DNA of 64,000 nucleotides from Nannochloropsis salina CCMP1776 (Eukaryota; Sar; Eustigmatophyceae; Eustigmatales; Monodopsidaceae): assembly GCA_004565275.1 (NCBI GenBank), contig SDOX01000011.1:457881-521880 (forward strand). The letters are read 5' to 3'. The notes below the pieces were generated by a model, which made no database searches, was not told the origin of the DNA, and was given only the letters and a program-made list of their open reading frames with translations. Shown here one piece after another: positions 1-8,585 of the stretch; within the stretch, counting starts at the first letter, position 1, and each line of letters opens with the position of its first letter. Position numbers and translations under genes: made by a program.

Positions 1-132
1 TAAACTAAAGCTGCGAACAGCACCTTAGCTCACACGGACGCCATACTATCTCCACAATCAGGAGGCCGGACGAGGGGAGAGGTATCTACACGACAGAAAC
101 CCCTACTCCCACACATCGTTTTTCCAGGCCTC

Positions 133-1875
133 ATGGGGCCGTCGACACCGCAAGGTGTACCTGGTGATGGCAACCATAGTGCAACAGGAAGCAATGACAG
201 CGCTGACACTGGAAGCAGCGTTAGTGTAAGGGACTACCCATCACGAAAAAGCGCTGCCTCTCTTCTATCAGGCGGGAGCACGGGGGGTAGCTGCATCGAT
301 AGCGTGGGTGGCCCCAAAATCAAAAGTTTTGTCGGCCGGTTGCTGAAAACGAAATGCATGGATGCCTTGTTGGAGCAAGTGGCCAACTCGGAATTACATC
401 GGACGCTGGGAGCTTTCGATTTGACTTTACTCGGCGTCGGAGAAATAGTGGGTACGGGCATCTTCGTCCTAACCGGGACGGCGGCCGCAAACCACGCGGG
501 CCCTGCCGTGGTTCTATCCTTTGTCATCGCAGGCATTGCCTCCATGTTTGCGGCTCTGTGCTACAGCGAACTGGCCTCGATCATTCCCGTGGCGGGCTCT
601 GCCTACACGTATTCGTACGCGACGCTGGGCTCCTTTGTAGGCTGGACTATTGGGTGGGACCTGTGCCTGGAGTACCTGGTAGGGGCCGCGACTGTCAGTG
701 TGGGGTGGTCTGCATACCTCCGTAGCTTTCTGGCCTCGGTCGGATACGATATGCCCACGAAATGGAGCCGGAGTCCAGTGGGCTGGGACGTGCACCGGGA
801 AGCCTTCTATGTGACCGGCGACTACGTGGACCTGCCAGCAATGGCCATCGCGCTCATGATGACGGGGCTGCTCGTCTTCGGGATCAAGGAGAGCGCGCGG
901 ATCAACGCCGTCATCGTCGCGATCAAGCTCTCGGTGATTGTTATTTTCATTTGCGCCATGGGCCCGCACGTGGACCGGTCGAACTGGGAACCCTTCGTCC
1001 CGCCCAACGAGGGCACTTTCGGGCGCTACGGCATCAGCGGTATCTTCCAAGGGGCTTCCGTTGTCTTTTTCTCCTACATCGGCTTCGATAGCGTCAGCTG
1101 CTGCGCGCAGGAGTGCAAGAAGCCCGAGCGCGACCTCCCTATTGGCACTCTTTCTTCGCTGGCGATCTGCACCACGCTCTACATCCTGGTCGCGCTCATT
1201 GCCACCGGCCTTCTCCCCTACTACGAGTTCAAGGGCATCGCCCACCCCATATCCTATGCCGTGGAAGGCATCGAGGGGTTCGAGTGGTTGGAGATGGTCA
1301 TCAACATTGGCGCTATCGCCGGTCTCACCTCGGTCATCCTTGTCTCCCTCATGAGTCAGCCCCGCATCTTCTACGCCATGGCCGTTGACGGCTTCGTGCC
1401 TGCGTTTGCCGCCAAGGTCCACCCCAGATATAAGACACCCTGGGTCACCACCATCATCACTGGGGCCCTCTGTGCACTGTGCGCAGGGATCTTGCCCATC
1501 GAAGTGTTGAGCGAGTTGACCTCGGTTGGCACCCTTTTCGCTTTTGTTCTCGTCTGTATAGGTGTCTCCGTGCTACGCTATCGGCGTCCGAATCTAGAGC
1601 GCAAGTTTAAGGTACCTTTCGGACCGTGGTTGATTCCAGGTCTTGGCGCATCGATCAGTTTTCTTCTAATTTGCACTTCAAGCACTCACACCATTTACCG
1701 GCTGATGGTGTGGATGGCGATAGGATGGATCATATATTTCGTGTGGGGACTCGAGAATTCTCAAAAGGTGATGGAGCGCACAATTCTACCAAATCGCGAA
1801 CATGACGATGGGAATACTTTAAACGAAGGGCGGGGGGCTGAGACGGGGGTGGCGATGGTAACGACCGACTCGTAG
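133..1875 (+). CDS. Cationic amino-acid transporter (CAT-like, APC superfamily)
   Basis: A single open frame encodes 580 residues, close to the usual length of CAT-type permeases. About 85 polar, Ser/Gly-rich residues precede a long membrane domain with roughly 12-14 hydrophobic segments. The first helix carries GVGEIVGTGIFVLTG, the APC helix-1 substrate-binding signature, with Glu where many members have Ala. A helix with SYIGFDSVSCCAQECKKPERD matches the CAT family loop. Family knowledge suggests uptake or vacuolar exchange of basic or neutral amino acids; substrate and membrane cannot be read from sequence. The ATG at 133 follows a pyrimidine stretch ending in ttttccag, so a splice acceptor may lie in the 5' UTR. 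The C-terminal 50 residues are polar and probably cytosolic. Long frames on the opposite strand here are shadows. Confidence 0.88.
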   Translation: MGPSTPQGVPGDGNHSATGSNDSADTGSSVSVRDYPSRKSAASLLSGGSTGGSCIDSVGGPKIKSFVGRLLKTKCMDALLEQVANSELHRTLGAFDLTLLGVGEIVGTGIFVLTGTAAANHAGPAVVLSFVIAGIASMFAALCYSELASIIPVAGSAYTYSYATLGSFVGWTIGWDLCLEYLVGAATVSVGWSAYLRSFLASVGYDMPTKWSRSPVGWDVHREAFYVTGDYVDLPAMAIALMMTGLLVFGIKESARINAVIVAIKLSVIVIFICAMGPHVDRSNWEPFVPPNEGTFGRYGISGIFQGASVVFFSYIGFDSVSCCAQECKKPERDLPIGTLSSLAICTTLYILVALIATGLLPYYEFKGIAHPISYAVEGIEGFEWLEMVINIGAIAGLTSVILVSLMSQPRIFYAMAVDGFVPAFAAKVHPRYKTPWVTTIITGALCALCAGILPIEVLSELTSVGTLFAFVLVCIGVSVLRYRRPNLERKFKVPFGPWLIPGLGASISFLLICTSSTHTIYRLMVWMAIGWIIYFVWGLENSQKVMERTILPNREHDDGNTLNEGRGAETGVAMVTTDS

Positions 1876-2133
1876 AGCAGAGAGCGACAGGAGACTCAAG
1901 TATAAGGCACAAAGTACGGTAAAGGTCATCTCAAGCGATAAGATGAGAGGATATCAGGTGACAAAAACTGATAATCATTACAAGTGTGTAGAACATATGA
2001 TGGTACATAACTCAGAGGCACCTACTGCCTGTGCTTGCCTATAGGCAACTATAACGTAACTTCCCTTACAGGGGAGCAACGACTTAAAAGCACTATGACA
2101 ACATGCAAATAGAAAGCCTGTAGAATTCTAATT

Positions 2134-2582
2134 TTACTTTCCATCAGTCGAAGGCGCCGTAGGTTGACCTCCAAACAGCATGTCGCTGACACTTTTCGGG
2201 TGCGTAACCCACTGGGCCTGCATACCCGGATGTAGACGCTTCAGCTCAGCAGCCGCGAGCGGATGACCAAGGCACTTTATCCTAATTTGCTGCCCCGCCA
2301 CGACACATGAGAGCCTCACATCAATCCCAACATTCCTGTTCACATGCTAGTTAGCCGCCATTGCTGGTATTTCCAGGAAGTCGAGGCACAGCTTTCTTTC
2401 CTCGATACTCCTGGCAGAAGGCTTGCTGTCCCGGCGGCACCAGATACACTTGTTGCCCCGTGCAAACAGGCAAGCTACACAATGCCTGGGGATTTCCGAT
2501 GTACCGGTACACCTTCCCTATCGAAAAGACCAGGATCTCGTACTTCAACGTGGCGGCTCGCCGTGCTAGGTTTCTTTGGCAT
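2134..2582 (-). CDS. Small hypothetical protein, two-exon model
   Basis: The terminal exon runs from 2346 down to 2134 and is open, but its frame has no ATG and is closed upstream by a stop, so it must be spliced. A plausible first exon is 2582-2511, starting MPKKPSTASRHVEVRDPG, ending at a GTACCG donor in phase 0 and joining an acceptor ...aactag at 2347. The result would be about 94 residues, basic at the N-terminus, with HPLAAAELKRLHPGMQAQW in the second half. I recognise no family. The gene would be divergent from the one starting at 2737, sharing a promoter of about 150 bases. The splice model is by eye; transcript data could move either boundary. Confidence 0.35.
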
Positions 2583-2736
2583 CATTGGTCGTCCTCCAGT
2601 CGTGGCTTTCTACCTCCCCGTCCCCATCCCAGCCTCTCCCGCACACCGCCCTGCTAGCTTCCTTCCCTTACGCCCAAGCGCAAGAAAAATATCGCGACAT
2701 TTTACTCCACCAAGACAACAGGAGGCAGAGATCGAA

Positions 2737-3867
2737 ATGCAGAAGCAGCCGCTGCGTCCAACCTCCCTTCCTTTGGCTCTTCCCGGCCCATCATCCTCGC
2801 AATACGATGAATTGATGGATAATATGTCAGACGATGAGAAATACAATATCCTACTTCAAAGTAGGGCATCGAGTCTGGTCCAGTCGCTGGGAAAGAAAGG
2901 AAGGGGCATGGGAGGGAGTTCCCGGTCGACATCGGAGGCGTTTACCCCCCTGTACAAGCTGGTGGAAGAGATGACGGACAAGGACATGCGCATCACGCTC
3001 AGAAGCTTCGCGGCCCTGATCGACGCTGCTTCGCTTTCTCGGGATTTGAATGTGATCCAGGAATGCCTGCTTCTGGCGCGTCGGAATGGAGTGTCGCGCG
3101 CTTTTGCCCGGAGCGTCGGAGCCCTCAACCCTCCTCCCCCCCTCAGGGCAGCATCAGACAGGTACGACCTCTCACCCGTGCCCTCGGACGCCCGCACCAG
3201 TGAATTGGCTGCAGGTGTAGCGGCCCTGACTGTCGTAGGGGGTGCTTTATCAGTGGAGGCCGTCGGGCCTCTCCTCCACGCGGATACCACGGCGGCCTCG
3301 GTGGTGTTGGGGGGAGCCGCCGTGATGGGAGTCTGGGACCTGACGCAGCGAAAAGGGCAAGAGCTGACGCTGGCTCTGGCCGGGATCAACCGGCTCTTCC
3401 TTCGAGACCCGGAACGGGACGCCCACGTGCAAGCCGCGACCTTTCTGAGCGCCTACCTCCTGGGGCTGCCCTGCTTCTGCTTCTCGCCCAACGTGATGGA
3501 GGCGGTGAGGATGACTGCCCAGGTGCCGGCCTTCGCAGAGACCCTCTCGTCCACGGCCGGGCTGAACAGACTCCTGGTGTACCTGCTCGCGCCCGTGGCG
3601 GTGGAGGAGGCGAACTACGCCCAGTTGATGGCCTCGGACGCCCGCCAGGCCAGGGCCTTGCTCCAAGTGTACATGGGGCGGGGGGAAGCGAGGGGGCAGG
3701 AAGGGAGGGAGGAGGAGGTGCTCCTGCCATGGGCGTACGAAGAAGCCAAACGTTTGTTGCGGAGTCACAGCGCCTTGCTAGAGCGATTGAAGCAGCGGAT
3801 GGAAAGCGGGGGAGCAACAGTCGGGGACTGTGTGGCGCTTCTGGAGGGGGCGGTCGCCTCGGCCTGA
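2737..3867 (+). CDS. Plastid-type M41-related (VIR3/FtsH-like) protein with degenerate zinc motif
   Basis: The frame is open from 2344, but the first 131 codons look like 5' leader; the ATG at 2737 (MQKQPLRPTS) gives 376 residues. The layout matches plant chloroplast proteins related to the M41 peptidase domain of FtsH (VIR3 and stress-regulated relatives): a hydrophobic stretch rich in Ala, Gly and Val (about residues 155-190), then RDAHVQAATFLSAYLLGLP at the place where relatives have a HEAxHFLxAYLLG motif, and a C-terminal block resembling their AE...aD...L and WA...L..h....L...M regions. The HExxH pair is absent, so a metallopeptidase activity is unlikely; a scaffold role in the plastid envelope or thylakoid is inferred. 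No clear bipartite targeting peptide is visible. The assignment rests on remembered family pattern and is moderate. Confidence 0.6.
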   Translation: MQKQPLRPTSLPLALPGPSSSQYDELMDNMSDDEKYNILLQSRASSLVQSLGKKGRGMGGSSRSTSEAFTPLYKLVEEMTDKDMRITLRSFAALIDAASLSRDLNVIQECLLLARRNGVSRAFARSVGALNPPPPLRAASDRYDLSPVPSDARTSELAAGVAALTVVGGALSVEAVGPLLHADTTAASVVLGGAAVMGVWDLTQRKGQELTLALAGINRLFLRDPERDAHVQAATFLSAYLLGLPCFCFSPNVMEAVRMTAQVPAFAETLSSTAGLNRLLVYLLAPVAVEEANYAQLMASDARQARALLQVYMGRGEARGQEGREEEVLLPWAYEEAKRLLRSHSALLERLKQRMESGGATVGDCVALLEGAVASA

Positions 3868-4132
3868 GGAGGGGACGGGAGAGGGGAGTTGTGGCTGAGG
3901 GAGGGTAGGCGTGCGAAAAAGGAGCAGGTGTACGGGAAGGGGGTTCAGGATGTGGATTGGTGCGTTAGGACGTGGGAATTGTAGTATCATCAAGGCAAAG
4001 CAACGGCATTGGCGTTATCTCCCCTCCCGGCCCCTCCATCAGACCCCGCTGCGTGCCAGCAATCTTTCTTTACTGTATACACATCTTGCCACTGGCCCCA
4101 CCCGGATCACTCCCTGGCCGCCTCCCTCCTTC

Positions 4133-5788
4133 CTACTCCCTCCCCTCCTTTCCCCCCTCCTTCCCCTCCTCCCGCGCCACCTGGAAGTCCGAAGGTGTCA
4201 GCGCCGCCGTCCCCTTGGCCGGAGAGGGGCGTACGTCCTCCTCCAGTGTAGGCACTTCGAAGGCCGCCGGGTGCTCGTCTTGCGCGTGGTCGCTGGCAAT
4301 TTCCTCCATGTGGGCCTCCGCAGCCCCCCCCTCCTCTGCCGGGCTCTCCCCCTCCCCCTCAACCGCAGCTTCCTCCGTGTCAGCCTCGACTCCCGACGAC
4401 TTCTCCTCATCCTCCTCATCCTCCCTCTCTTCTTTCTCCTCCCATGTTTCTTCCTCTTCCTCTTCCTCCCAACTTTCCTCCCCCTCCTCCACCTCCTCCT
4501 CCACCTCCTCCTCTTCCTCCACCTCCTCCTCCCCCTCCTCTTCCTCCTCCACCTCTACCACCACCTCCTCCACCTCCTCCTCCACCTCCTCTTCCTCCTC
4601 CAATTCCTCCCCCCCCTCCACTTCGTCTCCCCCGCACTCTTCTCCCCCTTCCTCCTCCTCCACCTCTTCCTCCCCCTCGACCTTCTCCTGTGCCTCTTCC
4701 AGCCCCCTTGCACCGACATCATCTTCCTCCCTCGCCTCCTTCGCGGCCTCCGCCCCTTCCTCCGCCCCTTCATCCCCCTCGCCCTCCTCCACCGCCTCCG
4801 GCTCCTCCTTGGCTCCGAAGGGTCTCTCTCTGATGCCCGTCGCCTCCATCCCGAAGACATGCACTTGAAAGAGCGGCTCCCGGACCAGCATGAGGGGCCC
4901 GAGCAAGCTAGAGGGCGGGGGGGAGGAAGGGGGGGAGGAAGGGGGGGCGGCAGGGTGTTGACAACCGAGACCCGGGGGGGGAGGGGGGCATGTGGTAATG
5001 AGCAGAAAGGAGGGGGGGGGACATGGGCGGGGCAAAGGGGCACAGAGAGAGCCAGCGATGGGATGAGAGAGGACGAAGAGGAGGGAGGCCACCACCTACC
5101 CCCAGTACATGATCATGTACGTGTTCTTCATCTTGAAGTGCAGGAAGGTCATCCCCACCAAGAAGAGCGAGAATCGGTCCAAGGCTGCCTTGATCTGGCC
5201 CAAGTCGTAGTCGCGGAAGGTCATCTCCTTCTCCTGCGGCCTCGCCAGGCTCGCCAGCCCCGGCAATCCCCCCGGGCTCTCCCCTTTCTTCATCTTCTTC
5301 GCCATGTCCAGGAGGGAGGAAAGAACGGCGGGCACCGCGGCTACCTTGAGCGTGCGCGCGTCTTGCTGTGCGATGGCCTGCTGCCGCGAGTACAGGAGCG
5401 CGCCCAGATACAGGCAGACGTAAAGGGTGAAGAGTAAGCGGGCTTTCCGCGTGGCCGTCGAGTCCTTGCTCCATTGAAAGGCAATGCGGTAGGCGAGCAT
5501 ACCTGCGACAGTCTCAAAGATCTTCTCCTCCGCCACGAAACGGAAGGCAGAAGACCCCACCAAGGCCTTTCCCGCGCGTCTCGCCAGAGTGAAGAGGAGA
5601 CCACCGCCTCCCTGCGACGTCAACGCCTCCCCTCGCTTGAAGCGCGTGCTGGCCAGGAAAGGGATCACGTCGGGGTCTTCCTCTAAACTCGCGGTGGAGG
5701 ACCTCGAGGAAGAAAGCGTGGCAAAGTCCTGTTTGCCTCTTGGCGCTCGCTTCCTCCGCGCCGACGGGGACCCTGCCATGCGGCTCAT
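4133..5788 (-). CDS. SND3: PHO88/SND3 family ER protein with hyperacidic C-terminal tail
   Basis: Two exons: 5788-5100 and 4907-4133, intron 192 bases (donor GTAGGT, acceptor ctctag), phase 2 on both sides, 487 residues. The join restores NTYMIMYWGLLGPLMLVREP. Around residues 180-270 the pattern TFRDYDLGQIKAAL, then TFLHFKMKNTYMIM, then QVHVFGMEATGIRERPFG follows yeast Pho88/Snd3 (RDYD..., a helix, then K/QIHLFGK.ATGDLKRPF). Snd3 acts in SRP-independent targeting of membrane proteins to the ER; Pho88 was first linked to phosphate transport. A basic, Ser-rich N-terminus and one extra hydrophobic segment (about 110-125) precede the domain. After about residue 285 the protein becomes a tail of some 200 residues dominated by Glu, written in GAG/GAA repeats (4390-4690). 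Yeast Pho88 is about 188 residues, so most of this protein is extra. Confidence 0.78.
4908..5099 (-). other. G-rich/C-rich intron of the SND3 gene
   Basis: The 192-base intron is strongly asymmetric. On the plus strand positions 4914-4985 are runs of six to eight G separated by short spacers such as aggaa, so four consecutive G-runs within about 40 bases satisfy a simple G-quadruplex pattern. In the transcript of the minus-strand gene this is a C-rich pyrimidine tract ahead of the ctctag acceptor. It may serve only as an extended polypyrimidine tract; quadruplex formation on the template DNA is inferred. Confidence 0.5.
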
Positions 5789-6048
5789 TTTGGACTTGCG
5801 GGTGGGAGTGGGCTTTGCTTCACCGTCTTGGGGTTCGTTCTTCTATTTTGATGAATAGTAATTGTGTGCACGTCTCGGCATAAGCACGCCAGAATCCTTA
5901 CAACCCGTTTTGATCTGATTTCCTAAATTCAACCTCTTGACCACCCACATTCGTGTCATTCTATTGCTCCACTACACATGTGTACGACCAAAAAAAGATA
6001 CAATGCTCCCTCCCTGTGAACAATTCTAAATTTAAATCACCAATATGA

Positions 6049-6240
6049 TTACTTCACATGCTCCAAAGCATCACAAAAGAAAGCTGGGACCATTCCTTTT
6101 ACCTTACTGCTGAGCAACGCCGCACGTTTCCTCCCAGAGGTGGTTGGGCTCGAGGTTGTCGCGCCACTCCCTCCCACCTCTGTCGCCGCCCTTGCATGTG
6201 TCACGGTCAATGTCGTAGCTGCAAGTATCAGAAGAAGCAT
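6049..6240 (-). CDS. Possible small secreted protein
   Basis: A 64-codon frame starts MLLLILAATTLTVTHARA, which reads as a short signal peptide with a possible cleavage after Ala-Arg-Ala, followed by a Ser/Thr-rich stretch and a basic C-terminus with one Cys. The frame is open further upstream to 6354, giving 101 residues with a polar leader, but the internal ATG at 6240 places the hydrophobic segment at the very N-terminus. I recognise no family. It lies between two larger genes in otherwise non-coding DNA. Without homologues it may be chance; the signal peptide is the only support. Confidence 0.3.
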   Translation of the reverse strand: MLLLILAATTLTVTHARAATEVGGSGATTSSPTTSGRKRAALLSSKVKGMVPAFFCDALEHVK

Positions 6241-7011
6241 GATTTTGGAAATTTTGGGGGGATGGGTGGGACGGGAGGTCTTTGTCGTGCTTCTGCCCTC
6301 CTGCGTCTTGCTGCATCCTGCGGCTAAGGCGCTTTCGCCTCTAAATGTACCCATATCCGGCTATGGGGCTAATCTGTGGCATATCATGAGGTAACCATTT
6401 GATGAGCGAGACGTTCCATGCAAAAGTGGTCCATTACACCGCTCTCATTGGACATATTGGCGTGTGTTGTAGGGCACCCCCTCCCTCGCTTGGAACAAGC
6501 CGCAGCAGCAGCAACGCCGGAGGCGTGACGCGGGAAAGCGTGCATATGAATTGAATGTCGGTCGCCGAGTCACCGCTGAACCCTCGCGCATGATTTGCCT
6601 TGTGATCACACGGATGAGAGTGTGTGTTGACCTTATGTGCCTTTCCGTGACACTTTCATGGCAAAAGGGCAGTGTGACAGGTAGCGGAGGAAGCTTTCAG
6701 CGCCGACTCCAAAGCCCCTGGCGTCTGCATCACGTTTCGCATACCTCATTATTCTCGTCTCCCGTTCTACGATGTCTGCGACCACACCCGATGCTCATAC
6801 ACATTATACGAATGAATAGCATTGTATTGGTTGCTCGGAATGCCATTTGAGTCCTTTTATGTCTGCGTTCAATTGCCTGGCATCCTGATTGTTTGTCACT
6901 CCTTAGGAGAGTGAGGTTCTGATGCTGCCATCATTTCTCTTCAGCATTCGCTCACACTCAAACGACAACCGCAACAGTACATCCAGTGGTAAACTTGAAG
7001 CGTACTCTATC
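6241..7011. other. Intergenic region upstream of RAD51
   Basis: This stretch holds no convincing coding sequence. It should carry the 5' regions of the leftward small frame and the rightward RAD51 gene. A short gcagcagcagcaac run occurs near 6502. The RAD51 frame is open back to an ATG at 6922, which would add 30 Ser/Asn-rich residues if used. Confidence 0.5.
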
Positions 7012-8221
7012 ATGGCAGCAGCAGTGGCGGAAATGCAGCAGCATGCGACGATCGAGCAAACGTCTGGAGTAGGAGAGCACGAGGTACGTGGATTGTTTCT
7101 TGGGGTGAAGATAGAATGTATTCAAATCCATCGTCCGCGGTTATGAATCGCAAAATATCATGCTAGGAAAAAGGGTGGCATCGTTTTTGGACTGCATTTG
7201 GATGTAAGAATATTTGAACATTTACCATGCATACACGTTTCCTTCTATCTTTCAGGTGGTGGTGAATTTTCGTCACATTACCGAGCTTGAGCATCACGGT
7301 GTGAATCGCACAGACCTTACAAAACTTATGGAAGCAGGGTATTGTACAGTCGAATCCATCACTCATGCAACACTTCGCAAGCTCACGGATATCAAAGGCA
7401 TTTCTGACCAAAAAGCTCAAAAAATCAAGGAAATAGCTTACAAGCTGGTACCCATGGGTTTCTTGACGGCCGCACAACAGCTGGAGACTCGCAAAGATCT
7501 GATACAATTGTCAACAGGATCGAAGGATCTTGACGCTCTCCTAGGGGGAGGAGTGGAGACAGGGTCATTGACAGAAATTTTTGGCGAGTTTCGCACAGGA
7601 AAGACGCAGCTTTGCCATACCCTTTGTGTGACGAGTCAGCTTCCCATGGACCAAGGCGGGGGAGAAGGAAAAGCAATGTACATCGACACCGAGGGGACTT
7701 TTCGCCCACAGCGCTTGGTGGCCATTGCGGAGCGATTTGGATTGGATGTCGATACCGTCTTGGACAACGTGGCTTTCGCTCGCGCCCACAATTCAGAGCA
7801 GCAAATGGATCTTTTGAAAATGGCGTCGGCGATGATGTCAGAAGATCGCTACGCTCTGGTTGTGGTGGACTCGGCTACGGCTCTGTTTCGCACGGACTAC
7901 TGCGGGCGAGGGGAGCTATCAGAGCGGCAAATGCAGCTGGCGCAATTTTTGCGACAGTTGACAAGAATGTCCGAGGAGTTTGGCGTTGCAGTCGTGCTGA
8001 CAAACCAGGTGGTGGCAAATCCTGATGGCATGAGTTTTGCAAAAGACCAAACAAAGCCGATCGGAGGTAACATTATCGCTCACGCGTCACATACACGCCT
8101 GCGCTTGAGAAAAGGCAGGGGGGAAAATCGAATTTGTCAGATTTACGATTCGCCAACCTTACCGGAAGCTGAGACTCAATTCTCTATCGGGGCATCGGGT
8201 ATCGAGGATGCAAAGGACTAG
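7012..8221 (+). CDS. RAD51: RAD51 recombinase
   Basis: Two exons: 7012-7083 and 7256-8221, donor GAG/GTACGT, acceptor tatctttcag, phase 0, 345 residues (animal and plant RAD51 are about 340). The second exon begins [15 protein letters not shown], the N-terminal helix-hairpin-helix domain with [11 protein letters not shown]. Walker A is GEFRTGKTQ (about residues 133-141), Walker B is ALVVVDS (about 223-229), and [20 protein letters not shown] marks the L2/ATP-cap region in the RAD51 rather than the DMC1 form. The [19 protein letters not shown] block also fits RAD51. It forms the nuclear filament for strand exchange in homologous recombination. The start at 7012 ([10 protein letters not shown]) is preferred for length; an upstream in-frame ATG at 6922 exists. 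Confidence 0.95.
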
Positions 8222-8585
8222 GAGACAGGGACAGAGAGGAAATGATAGCTTGAGCTTGAAACGAAAGAATCAAGGACGGTTCTTGAGCAGGCACAGTGAA
8301 GTTTGTACAGGAGCCAACCGACCATGAAGTGAAGTATGTTTCTGGAGGGTCTGGAATAAATTAATAGAGAACCATCTTTGAAGGCCCGAGGCCTCTCTTT
8401 GCTTGGTGCCTGACAAAAAGCATCAATTCGTTGGAGGACGACTTTTTCTTTCCCATCAAACCGAACTTTGTGTATAGGGTATATGTTCATGTCGTCGCAC
8501 CTGATTAAACCTCCTTTGCCGTCGTGCAATCCATCTCCTCCCGGCCAACAAAGGTCCTTCCGAACGACGAACACGGGACTTGGCG
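8222..8585. other. Intergenic spacer between RAD51 and the next gene
   Basis: About 360 bases between two rightward genes; it should hold the RAD51 3' UTR and the promoter of the downstream gene. No other feature seen. Confidence 0.5.

Noticed and set aside
514-1422. Minus-strand frame of 302 codons over the permease gene
   Set aside because: Lies fully inside the permease CDS, has no recognisable domain and a composition typical of an antisense frame in GC-rich coding DNA.
3911-5437. Plus-strand frame of 508 codons, Leu/Pro-rich
   Set aside because: It is the mirror of the GAG/GAA repeat exon and the core of the minus-strand SND3 gene; composition is an artefact of the repeat.
7012-8221. 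DMC1 instead of RAD51
   Set aside because: The [15 protein letters not shown] and [10 protein letters not shown] blocks are of the RAD51 form; DMC1 typically has GGNGK and PAGGH at these places.
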